A stretch of 64,000 bases of DNA. Source: Leptobrachium leishanense. Its lineage: Eukaryota > Chordata > Amphibia > Anura > Megophryidae. The position numbers were made by a program, and so were the translations under genes. Each line of letters starts with the position of its first letter. Positions within the stretch are counted from its first letter, which is position 1. Location: positions 53,552,881 to 53,616,880 of the forward strand of contig CM019063.1 of the NCBI GenBank assembly GCA_009667805.1, in the 5' to 3' direction. Positions 55,827-64,000 of the stretch are shown here, piece by piece. Under the pieces are notes generated by a model. It saw only the letters and a list, made by a program, of their open reading frames with translations, did no database searches and had not been told where the DNA came from.

Positions 55827-56443
55827 TGTCACGTACCTCCGGAGCCCAGCAGCGTCCTCCAGGCTGCTCGCTTGCAGGATGCCGGATAAAATGCACGCCG
55901 GCGCTGATCACGTGACGCCCGTAGGGGCGGGGCTCATTAGGAAAGCAAGCAATCTGGTATATAAGCCCTTCTGTTAGCCGAGACCGGCGCTCTGTCGTGT
56001 TCTCACACTCCCACAGTGCTTCCAAGTGTTTATTTGAATTGAATTGATTTGTGTATGACTTCTGGCTTTGGAAATCGACCCCTCTTGTGTTTTGACCTCT
56101 GACTTTTGGATATCGACTACTCTTGTGTTTAGACCTCTTGCTTTGGATATCGACTACTCTTGTGTTTAGACCTCTTGCTTTGGATATCGACTACTCTTGT
56201 GTTTTGACGCCTGGTTTTGGTTATCTATTACTCCAGTGATTAGAGCTCTGGTTCTGCATAATTATAGATACAATTATCTGGCATCTGTTGGCTAAATATA
56301 TATTTATATATTTTATTCTTGTCTCTGGCTGTTCTCTTATTTAGTCTCTATTAACCGACCACTATAAGGATCGGAAGATTAGGGCAACCCTGCGTACAGG
56401 GATCATTCTATATATACTGTATATCCGTTGGAAATCTGTAACA
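55827..56443 (+). mobile_element. Solo LTR, 617 bp, TGTCACG..TAACA
   Basis: Perfect 5-bp duplication TGCAG at 55822-55826 and 56444-56448. Plus orientation is suggested by GGGGCGGGGC at 55,925 and TATATAAG at 55,957. A 37-bp repeat (GACCTCTTGCTTTGGATATC plus GACTACTCTTGTGTTTA) occupies 56,090-56,210. Related to the fragment at 19,390-20,045. Confidence 0.85.
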
Positions 56444-56789
56444 TGCAGTTGGTTACGCGTCGACAGAAGATGATTTTAAGGGGTGTTCAGAGACGTTGGT
56501 GCACCATTTTAAAAATGTGTGGGGACTGCTGGCGATTATGTTGAATAAACAAGTTTTGTTTTAAAAAAAAAAAAAATATTATTATTATTATTATTATTCT
56601 TTATTTATAAAGCGCCAGCATATTCCGCAGCGCTGTACAATAGGCACAGTATAGACAGGGTTACAATACATTGAACTACATTTGACAAACAGTACAGGAG
56701 GAGATGAGGGCCCTATTCCCGTAGGAACTCACAATCTGGGAGGGTTGGGGTTGGAAACAGGAGGAGAGGACTGTAAGGTGAGAGTGATT

Positions 56790-57551
56790 GATGGTTGCGT
56801 CAGTGAGTTGGGTGGTAGGCTTCCCTAAATAGGAACGTTTTAAGGGAGCGTTTGAAGGAAGAGAAGTTAGGGGAAAGTCTGACAGTACGAGGGAGAGCGT
56901 TCCAGAGAGTAGGGGCTGCGTGTGAGAAATCCTGCAGTCTATCATGGGAAGAGGTGATGCGGGGAGAAGCTAGTCGCAGGTCACTGTTTGACCTTAGGGA
57001 GCGGGCCGGGGTGTATTTGGTGATTAGTGAGGACAGGTAGTGGGGAGCTGAGTTAGTGAGGGTTTTGTAGGTAAGGATAAGGATTTTGAACTTAATTCTG
57101 CAGTGGATGGGGAGCCAGTGAAGGGACTCGCAGAGGGGAGCGGCAGAGACAGAGCGGCGGGTGAGGTGAATTAGCCTGGCGGAGGCGTTCAGGATGGATT
57201 GTAGGGGGAGAGGCGGGACAGAGGGAGGCCAGATAAGAGATTATTGCAATAGTCGAGTCGGGAGATTACCAGGGCGTGTATGAGTTGTTTTGTGGTGACA
57301 GCGGTAAGAAATGGCCGAATTCTGGAAATATTACGCAGTTGGTATCGGCAGGAGGAGGAAAGAGACTTGATGTGGGGGATGAAAGAAAGAGCAGAGTCAA
57401 GTGTAACTCCAAGGCAGCGAACTTGGTTTGATGGGGAGATGGTGATACCCTCCACCGTGATAGAGAAGTCAGGAGGTGGGGAGGCATTGGAGGGAGGAAT
57501 AAGTAGGAGTTCAGTCTTTGACATGTTGATCTTTAGGTGGTGGGAGGCCAT
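56790..57551 (-). pseudogene. LINE ORF2: C-terminal domain (part 3)
   Basis: Frame from 57551 reads [20 protein letters not shown], then LGVTLDSALSF and ISRLDYCNNLL, the thumb and connection region. A frameshift near 57,205 moves to RLIHLTRRSVSAAPL, SLHWLPIHCRIKFKILIL and a RLQDFSHAAPTLWNALP end with an FREAYHPTH-type terminus near 56,800. The same C-terminal landmarks appear decayed at 12.3-13.1 kb. Confidence 0.88.
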
Positions 57552-59290
57552 CCAGGAGGAGATGCCAGATAAACAGTCACTGACTTTTGAAAGGACAGGG
57601 GAGAGAGATCAGGGGTAGAGAGGTAGATCTGAGTGTCATCAGCGTAGAGGTGGTAATTGAAGCCAAAGCTGTTGATGATTTTGCCCAGGGAGGAGGTGTA
57701 GATGGAAAAGAGAAGAGGACCAAGGACAGAGCCTTGAGGTACACCAACAGATAGAGGCAATGAGGAGGAGGAGTTACCAGCAAAGGACACACAGAAGGAC
57801 CTGTTGGATAAATAGGATTCGACCCAAGCGAGTGCTGTGTCACCGAGACCCAGAGAGTTGAGGGTCTGTAGAAGGAGGGGGTGGTCAACAGTGTCAAAAG
57901 CAGCCGAGAGGTCGAGCAGGATGAGAATAGAATAGTGGCCGTGTTTTTTAGCAGTTAGGAGGTCGTTGGTGACTTTGGTGAGGGCAGTTTCAGTTGAGTG
58001 TAGGGGACGGAAGCCAGATTGCAGGGGGTCAAGTAGGGAATTGGAGGACAGGAAGAGGGAGAGGCGGTTGAAGACTAGTTTTTCTAAGAGCTTTGATGTG
58101 AAGGGAAGCAGGGATACAGGGCGGTAGTTGGATGGAGAGTTGGGATCGAGGGATGGTTTCTTTAGTAAAGGGGTAACTAGCGCGTGTTTGAAGGCGGATG
58201 GAAAGGAGCCAGTGGAGAGAGATGGGTTGAAGATGTGTGTGAGAGCAGGGGTGAGGGAGGAGGAGAGGGGAGGAATTAGATGTGAGGGAATGGGGTCGAG
58301 CGGGCATGTGGTGAGATGTGAGGAGGACAATAAGGAATTGACTTCCTCCTCAGTGGCTGGGAGGAAGCGACAGAGGGTGGCAGAGGGGACCTCTGGGAGT
58401 GGAGGTGGCAGATAACTATCTTGTGTTGGGATGTTTCTTCTGATATTTAGAGTTTTACTGAGGAAGTAGTCTGCCAGGTCTTGAGCGCTGAAGGCAGCTG
58501 TGGGGGGAGGTGCAGGTGGGTAGAGGAGAGTGTTGAAGGTGGACCAGAGCCGTTTAGGGTTGGAGGACAGCATAGATATAAGAGATGAGAAGAAGGATTG
58601 TTTGGCCAAGTGGAGGGCAGAGGTGTATGACCGGAGAATAAACTTGAAGTGAACAAAATCAGCTTCAGAGCGGGATTTCCTCCAGGCATGCTCTGCAGTG
58701 CGGGAGCATCTTTGCAGGTAGCGTGTCTGGAGGGTGTGCCAGGGCTGAAGCTGGCGGCGTGGGGCCTTACAGAGTCGAAGAGGAGCAAGAGTGTCTAGAG
58801 CAGAGATAAGAGTAGTGTTGTAGTGATTAGTGGCAGCATCAGGGCAGGTGAAGGATGAGGTGTGAGGGAGGTGGTGAAGTAGGTTGGAGAATTGATGGGG
58901 GTCCACAGCATGTAGATTTCTGCGAGTGTGTGTGCGGGGTGGGGGAGCAGGGTGTTTAGGAAGTCCAGATAGGTTGAAAGAGAGAAGGTGGTGGTCAGAG
59001 ATGGGGAAAGGGCGACAGTTGAACTCAGAAATGGAGCAGAGGTTGGAAAAGACAAGGTCAATAGCGTGACCATCGCGGTGGGTAGGGAGGAGGGAGGATT
59101 GTGTGAGTCCAAGGGAGGACGTGAGTGAAAGAAGTTTGGAGGCAGCAGGGGCGGAAGGATCATCAATGGGAATGTTGAAGTCCCCGAGAATTAGGCATGG
59201 AAGATTAGAAGACAGGAAGTGAGAAAGCCAGGTAGCAAAGTGGTCAAAGAACTGGGAGGTTGGTCCCGGTGGGCGGTAGATGACTGCCAC
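57533..59290 (-). pseudogene. LINE ORF2: endonuclease C-terminus and reverse transcriptase (part 2)
   Basis: 585 codons. Endonuclease residues: VIYRPPG (3-9), LILGDFNIP (33-41, catalytic Asp-x-Asn), [13 protein letters not shown] (69-81) and ISDHHLLSF (97-105, catalytic Asp-His). Reverse transcriptase: [56 protein letters not shown] and the active-site YADD at residues 549-552 (nucleotides 57646-57635). A one-base deletion near 57,560 shifts the frame just past the thumb start. Enzymatic residues look intact within each segment, but no single frame encodes the whole protein. Confidence 0.95.
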
Positions 59291-59871
59291 CTGAGAGCCA
59301 GAGGAGAGAACAGGCGGATGCAGTGTGTCTCGAAGGAGGAGAAGGAGAGGGATGGGGGTGGAGGGAGATGCTGGTAGGTGCAGGTGGGAGAGAGCAGGAT
59401 TCCGACCCCGCCACCATGTCTCTCACCTGGTCTGGGGGTATGGCTCAAGTGTAGACCTCCATGTGAGAGAGCAGCAACGGAGGCCATGTCTGAGGGAGTT
59501 AGCCAGGCTTCAGTTAAAGCTAGGAGGTTGAAGGAGTTTGAAAGGAAGAGGTCATGGATTGCTGTGAGTTTGTTGCACACAGAGCGAGCGTTCCAGAGGG
59601 CGCAGGAGAAAGAGGACAGGCGCTGAGGGATTATGGGAATGAGGTTGCTGGGCTTGCAGGGAGGTGATTTATGTGCGATGGAGATAGGATGAGAGGGAAG
59701 TATTGGATGTGTTGTGGGGCCAGGGTTAGGGGATATGTCACCTGAATAGAGTAACAGCAGGAGGGTGAGAAAGAGAAGGTGGGAATGGGATTTGTGGGAG
59801 TGATTGGCAGCACGAGAGTTAGAGGGAGACCATGTTCTGAGGAAACAAAGGAGCTCATGTGAGGCCATCAT
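59191..59871 (-). pseudogene. LINE ORF2 N-terminus: 2A-like motif and APE endonuclease (part 1)
   Basis: Frame starts MMASHELLCFLRTWSP. Residues 31-43 form a Leu-rich hydrophobic stretch leading into GDISPNPGP (residues 44-52, nucleotides 59742-59716), a 2A-like sequence differing from the D-(V/I)-E-x-N-P-G-P consensus by Ser in place of Glu. The APE endonuclease starts about residue 89 (SCALWNARSVCNKL) and includes LLALTEAWL with its catalytic Glu. A one-base deletion near 59,290 shifts the frame, and the endonuclease continues in the next entry. Closing residues of this frame after about 170 are out of register. Confidence 0.9.
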
Positions 59872-59920
59872 GTGGGACGAGAGGAGGGAGGGAGAGATGA
59901 AGATAGTGTAGGGGTCGGTG

Positions 59921-60296
59921 CATGGGCGTCCGCAGAAATTTTTCCAGGGGGGGGCAAAATTTTAATGGCATCCATATTCTGCCGTTTTGACAATGTCATG
60001 AAGGGGACAGTCATAAAATAAAGCGTATTAATACAAAGGCTGCGAAACATGAAGGAAGTCTAAAAGAAGAATAAAAGGTGTAAGCGTCTGATCAGAGCGT
60101 TGCATTTTCTAGTCTGTTAATGCCATTCAATGCACCGAACTAGTCACACACCCAGGATCAAGGCACTAAGGGAAGTGGTTTTTAAGGCCATCTCTGTATA
60201 CACAAACCATGACACACACCAGGCTCCCCACTCCAAATATAAATATATATACATACACACACACCAGCCCCCCTTCCCACACACACACATACTAAT

Positions 60297-60328
<32 letters not shown>

Positions 60329-62320
60329 CACACTCACCTTCCCTGCACACACACACATCCTCTCCTCAAGCCTCGCTTAGATTGTAAGCTCTGGAGCAGG
60401 GTCCCCTCTCCTCTTAGGACCCTGCTCCAGAGCTTACAATCTAAGAGGAGAGGGGACTCTGCTCCAGAGCTTACAATCTAAGAGGAGAGGGGACCCTGCT
60501 CCAGAGTTTACAATCTAGAGGGGGACCCTGCCCCAGAGTTTACAATCTAAGAGGAGAGGGGACCCTGCTCCAGAGCTTACAATCTAAGAGGAGAGAGGAC
60601 CCTGCTCGAGAGCTTACAATCTAAGAGGAGAGGGGACCCTGCTCCAGAGCTTACATTCTAAGAGGAGAGGGGACCCTGCTCCAGAGCTTACAATCTAAGA
60701 GGAGAGGGGACCCTGCTCCAGAGTTTACAATCTAAGAGGAGAGGGGACCCTGCTCCAGAGCTTACAATCTAAGAGGAGAGGGGACCCTGCTCCAGAGCTT
60801 ACAATCTAAGAGGAGAGGGGACCCTGCTCCAGAGCTTACAATCTAAAAGGAGAGGGGACCCTGCTCCAGAGCTTACAATCTAAGAGGAGAGGGGACCCTG
60901 CTCCAGAGCTTACAATCTAAGAGGAGAGGGGACTCTGCTCCAGAGCTTACAATCTAAGAGGAGAGGGGACCCTGCCCCAGAGTTTACAATCTAAGAGGAG
61001 AGGGGACCCTGCCCCAGAGCTTACAATCTAAGAGGAGAGGGGACTCTGCCCCAGAGCTTACAATCTAAGAGGAGAGGTGACCCTGCCCCAGTGCTTACAA
61101 TCTAAGAGGCGAGGGGACCCTGCTCCAGAGCTTACAATCTAAGAGGCGAGGGGACCCTGCTCCAGAGTTTACAATCTAAGAGGAGAGGGGACCCTGCTCC
61201 AGAGCTTACAATCTAAGAGGAGAGGGGACTCTGCTCCAGAGTTTACAATCTAAGAGGAGAGGGGACCCTGCCCCAGAGCTTACAATCTAAGAGGAGAGGG
61301 GACCCTGCCCCAGAGCTTACAATCTAAGAGGAGAGGGGACCCTGCTCCAGTGCTTACAATCTAAGAGGCGAAGGGACCCTGCTCCAGAGCTTACAATCTA
61401 AGAGGCGAGGGGACCCTGCTCCAGAGCTTACAATCTAAGAGGAGAGGGGACCCTGCTCCAGAGCTTACAATCTAAGAGGAGAGGGGACCCTGCTCAAGAG
61501 TTTACAATCTAAGAGGAGAGGGGACCCTGCTCCAGAGCTTACAATCTAAGAGAAATATTGTAAGCTCTGGAGCAGTGTCCTTTCTCTTAGATTGTATGCT
61601 CTTGAGCAGGGTCCCCTCTCCTCTTAGATTGGAAGCTCTGGAGCAGGGTCCCCTCTCCTCTTAGATTGTAAACTCTGGAGCAGGGTCACCTCTCCTCTTA
61701 GATTGTAAGATCTGGAGCAGGGTCCCCTCTCCTCTTAGATTGTAAGCTCTGGGGCAGGGTCCCCTCTCCTCTTAGATTGTAAACTCTTGAGCAGGGTCCC
61801 CTCTCCTCTTAGATTGGAAGCTCTGGAGCAGGGTCCCCTCTCCTCTTAGATTGTAAACTCTGGAGCAGGGTCCCCTCTCCTCTTAGATTGTATGCTCTGG
61901 AGCAGGGTCCTAAGAGGGGATCCTGCTCCAGGGCCTACAATCTAAGAGGAGAAAGGATCCTGCTCCAGAGTTTACAATCTTTCTCCTCTTAGCAGGGTCC
62001 CCTCTACTTAGATTGTAAACTCTGTAAACTCTCATAAATAAAGACACTGGCATCAAGCTTAGTAAAAAAGTATTTATTTGACAATCATTACCTTTTTTCC
62101 TGTGGCCCATAGTAGCAGCTGCATCTCAGCCCTGCCTCTCCCAGCATGCAAAGTGAGGGAGAGCACGTGGTGGATTGGAGGTGGAGTGGGGATGTGACGC
62201 TGGTGCAGCCTAGTGGAGAGCCCAGGAACTGCAGCGTGAAGTGAATAAATTATAATTTAAGCCTGTTGATCCGGGGGGGGGGCGAGTGCCCCCCCTTGCC
62301 CTATGCTGTGGACGCCCATG
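59921..62320. mobile_element. 2.4-kb non-autonomous hAT-type element with 37-bp array
   Basis: Perfect 8-bp duplication GGTCGGTG at 59913-59920 and 62321-62328; ends CATGGGCGTCCGCAG and inverse of CATGGGCGTCCACAG. No transposase. Contains (TA)n/(CA)n microsatellites at 60,235-60,355 and the 37-bp array. Inserted into the 5' UTR of the Rex1-like LINE. Confidence 0.93.
60377..62024. repeat. 37-bp minisatellite with orientation switches
   Basis: Unit AGAGCTTACAATCTAAGAGG plus AGAGGGGACCCTGCTCC. Orientation: inverted 60,377-60,416, forward 60,417-61,552 (about 30 units), inverted 61,557-61,912 (about 10 units), forward 61,913-61,978, inverted 61,980-62,024. The inverted unit (TTAGATTGTAAGCTC..AGGGTCCCCTCTCCTC) resembles the Rex1-like LINE 3' UTR (minus strand near 56,690-56,735). 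Confidence 0.93.
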
Positions 62321-62328
62321 GGTCGGTG

Positions 62329-62637
62329 GTAGAGGGGCAGGAGTTCCATTTAATTAGAAAGGTAGAAGTAAAGAGCAGAAGCGTGAGAGAAAGCATGATA
62401 TAGACGTGCGTTTACCCAGAGTAAAATTGGGCCTTGCAGTTCCTTCCTCCAGTCCCGCAACTCCAGGAATCAACTCTGCGCGTCCACTTAAGAATGCCAC
62501 TTGGGGATGTCACAAAAGCCAAGGCTCAGTGGAGCTGGTCTTAAATGTTATAAAGGGCGGACTGATTACTTTTTAACTGCCTAAATTATGTTATCATTTC
62601 ATTGATTTTTAACCTTACTTTTGCACCTTCCTTCATA
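62329..62637 (-). mobile_element. Resumed 5' UTR of the Rex1-like LINE and flank
   Basis: The sequence continues from 59,912 across the hAT. The exact 5' end of the LINE is not determinable; similarity to nothing else beyond about 62,580. Confidence 0.5.
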
Positions 62638-62642
62638 AACCC

Positions 62643-63625
62643 TGTCACGGTTAGGGATGGCACCGGGGTGGCACCAGGGGTGAGGAGAGTATGAGCCCAG
62701 CGTGCAGTGGTCTGCACTAGGCTTGTGCACCGATTTTTTTTTCGGTTCGATTCGGTTCGATTTTTCGGATTTTTAAACTTTTTGATTCGGCTCGTTTCGA
62801 CCGATTTCTGTTTCGATTCGGTTCGGCTCGATTCGTTTTTCGTGTACATTTTTTTTCTGAATATCAACCATTTTTCGTATTTTCGTGTCACTTTGCTCGT
62901 TTTTGTATCGACTTTTCGGAATTTCGGAAATTTTCTTTTTTCGGAATTGTACATATTTTCGGAATTTCGACCGTTGTTCGTATTTTCGTGTCACTTTGCT
63001 CGTTTTTTGTATCGACTTTTCGTAAATTCGGAAATTTTCGTTTTTCCGGAACGTCTGTTCTCCTCGTTTCAAAGCAATAAATTTCGATTTGACACATTTC
63101 AAGTCCATTTGAAAATTCCGAAAATATTTCGTTTCGGCTCGGAAAACTTTTCGGATCTGCCATTTTCGGATCTAAAAATTTTCGGAAATTCGGCCGCATC
63201 CGAAAACACGAATCGGGAAATTTCGTGAAAATTCCGAAATTCCGAAACCCGAAACGCACATCCCTAGTCTGCACTGATAAACAGAGGATATGGATGGTGG
63301 AGGGTGAATGGAAATAAAGACTAACCAGGTTGATTGCAGAGGATGATGGGGATGAACGTTGTAATTTTCAGGAACCAGAAATGGGGAATCAGGATCAGGT
63401 AGCAGAATAGCAACGTAGCAAGGATGTTCACTCTTGGTGAGCATGAGCCGTAATGAACCAGCAGTGTGTGTGTGCGGGGCTGAGCCCTTTATTTCGTGAG
63501 TCACGTGTGTTTGGTGTTTAACTCTTACACTGCTGGATGCTGGGTGTTGGCTGCAGGGCAGGAACAGGATGGAAGTGAACCACCAGGGGGGGGTCTCAGG
63601 ATGGTGGCAGCCATGGGGCATGACA
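62643..63625. mobile_element. Solo LTR, 425 bp plus nested hAT
   Basis: TGTCACGG start, GCATGACA end, perfect 5-bp duplication AACCC (62638-62642, 63626-63630). The hAT at 62719-63268 (with its 8-bp duplication) accounts for 558 bp. AATAAAG at 63,316 is a possible poly(A) signal. Confidence 0.88.
62719..63268. mobile_element. 550-bp hAT-type element (TAGGGATGTGCG family)
   Basis: Perfect 8-bp duplication GTCTGCAC (62711-62718, 63269-63276). Left end TAGGCTTGTGCACCGATTT, right end inverse of TAGGGATGTGCGTTTCGGG. Same family as 10411-11718 but inverted and without the 33-bp array. Plus and minus open frames (KRKFP, RFGSF-type) are compositional. Confidence 0.92.
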
Positions 63626-63630
63626 AACCC

Positions 63631-64000
63631 AGAGAAACAAGTTTGATTTTGTCTTTTTTTTTCGGGCTAGCATCTTTGATTTTGTAGTCATTTAAAAATA
63701 AGCATGTGCTAAAACAATGTAAAAAAATATTAAAACACTTTAGCAGATTTTTAATAGTCATCAAGATGTTTATTTGTGAATTTTTTTTGTAATATTTGTT
63801 GTAATGAGAAAATTGTTGCCTAATATTTAAATGTGGAATTTACCGTTTAAATATTTAAATAGAAGTTCAGCGATACCTTTTTTTTTTTTTCAGTAAAAAA
63901 AATAATATTCAGAGCAAGTGAATCTCTTCCAGCATCTTTGTTATCTATAGGACGTTTGTTATTTGTGTCATAAAATTAGATAATTTTATGATCGCTAAAA
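63631..64000. other. AT-rich end of window, nothing recognised
   Basis: A/T runs, no coding motifs or element ends. Confidence 0.4.

Larger units (their letters stand above)
56577..59912 (-). mobile_element. Rex1/L2-like LINE, near-complete but frameshifted
   Basis: A non-LTR retrotransposon on the minus strand, encoding an endonuclease-reverse transcriptase in three main frames, followed by a 3' UTR ending GCGCTGCGGAATATGCTGGC, GCTTTATAAATAAAG and an (AAT)n tail. The 5' UTR is split by the 2.4-kb hAT at 59921-62320 and resumes to about 62,580. Stop-free stretches and few frame breaks suggest a recent insertion. Clade: Rex1/L2-like within the CR1/L2 superclade, judged from recalled motifs. 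Confidence 0.93.

Noticed and set aside
55465..55977. Possible mariner transposase or host gene
   Set aside because: No catalytic motifs could be found; I cannot support a function.
60235..60355. Functional (CA)n/(TA)n regulatory element
   Set aside because: Ordinary compound microsatellite inside a non-autonomous hAT.

Overview
The window looks like repeat-dominated nuclear DNA of a vertebrate, most likely an amphibian and probably a frog. I cannot name a species. The main clues are a Rex1/L2-like LINE whose 3' tail carries the GCGCTGCGGAATATG..GCGCTTTATAAATAA end familiar from frog genomes, TTAA-flanked short elements, Tc1-like, hAT, RTE/BovB-like and L1-like pieces, and several solo LTRs. 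I found no convincing host protein-coding gene, tRNA, rRNA or snRNA. Nearly all the open frames are transposon pseudogenes or artefacts of tandem repeats whose period is a multiple of three.

Layout. 0-8 kb: a 39-bp inverted repeat, a TTAA element, a 901-bp CAGGG element, a solo LTR with an internal 157-bp dimer array, and several CGAAACGCGT-motif repeats. 8-12 kb: a dead Tc1-like transposase and a hAT-type short element filled with a 33-bp array. 12.2-17.9 kb: a textbook nested insertion stack. A Rex1-like LINE is interrupted by a GGGCCC element, by a ZBED-type hAT (itself carrying a second hAT, which carries a CAGGG element), and by a solo LTR. 17.9-25.5 kb: LTR fragments, an RTE/BovB-like 3' end and a cluster of GGCTAG short elements. 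25.5-33.9 kb: a satellite of about 140 copies of a 54-bp unit, interrupted twice by the same 0.43-kb element. 33.9-41.8 kb: mosaic short elements, a TTAA element holding a hAT-like element with stacked palindromes, and a G-rich 20-bp array.

41.8-46.3 kb: a TTAA element, then a 33-bp array rich in alternating purine-pyrimidine tracts. 47.7-54.9 kb: TTAA elements, a CR1/L2-like LINE 3' end, a hairpin-chain short element, and an internally deleted L1-like element with five 128-bp 5' monomers and a 15-bp target duplication. 55.8-63.6 kb: two solo LTRs and the best-preserved coding element, a Rex1/L2-like LINE on the minus strand. That LINE has a 2A-like peptide, an APE endonuclease and a YADD reverse transcriptase, three frame breaks, and a 2.4-kb hAT in its 5' UTR.

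How the parts relate. Many insertions are bounded by exact target duplications (8 bp for hAT, 5 bp for LTRs, TTAA, 3 bp for short elements, 15 bp for the L1-like element), so their order of arrival can be read directly. Most tandem arrays lie inside a mobile element, so the region reads as transposons seeding minisatellites.
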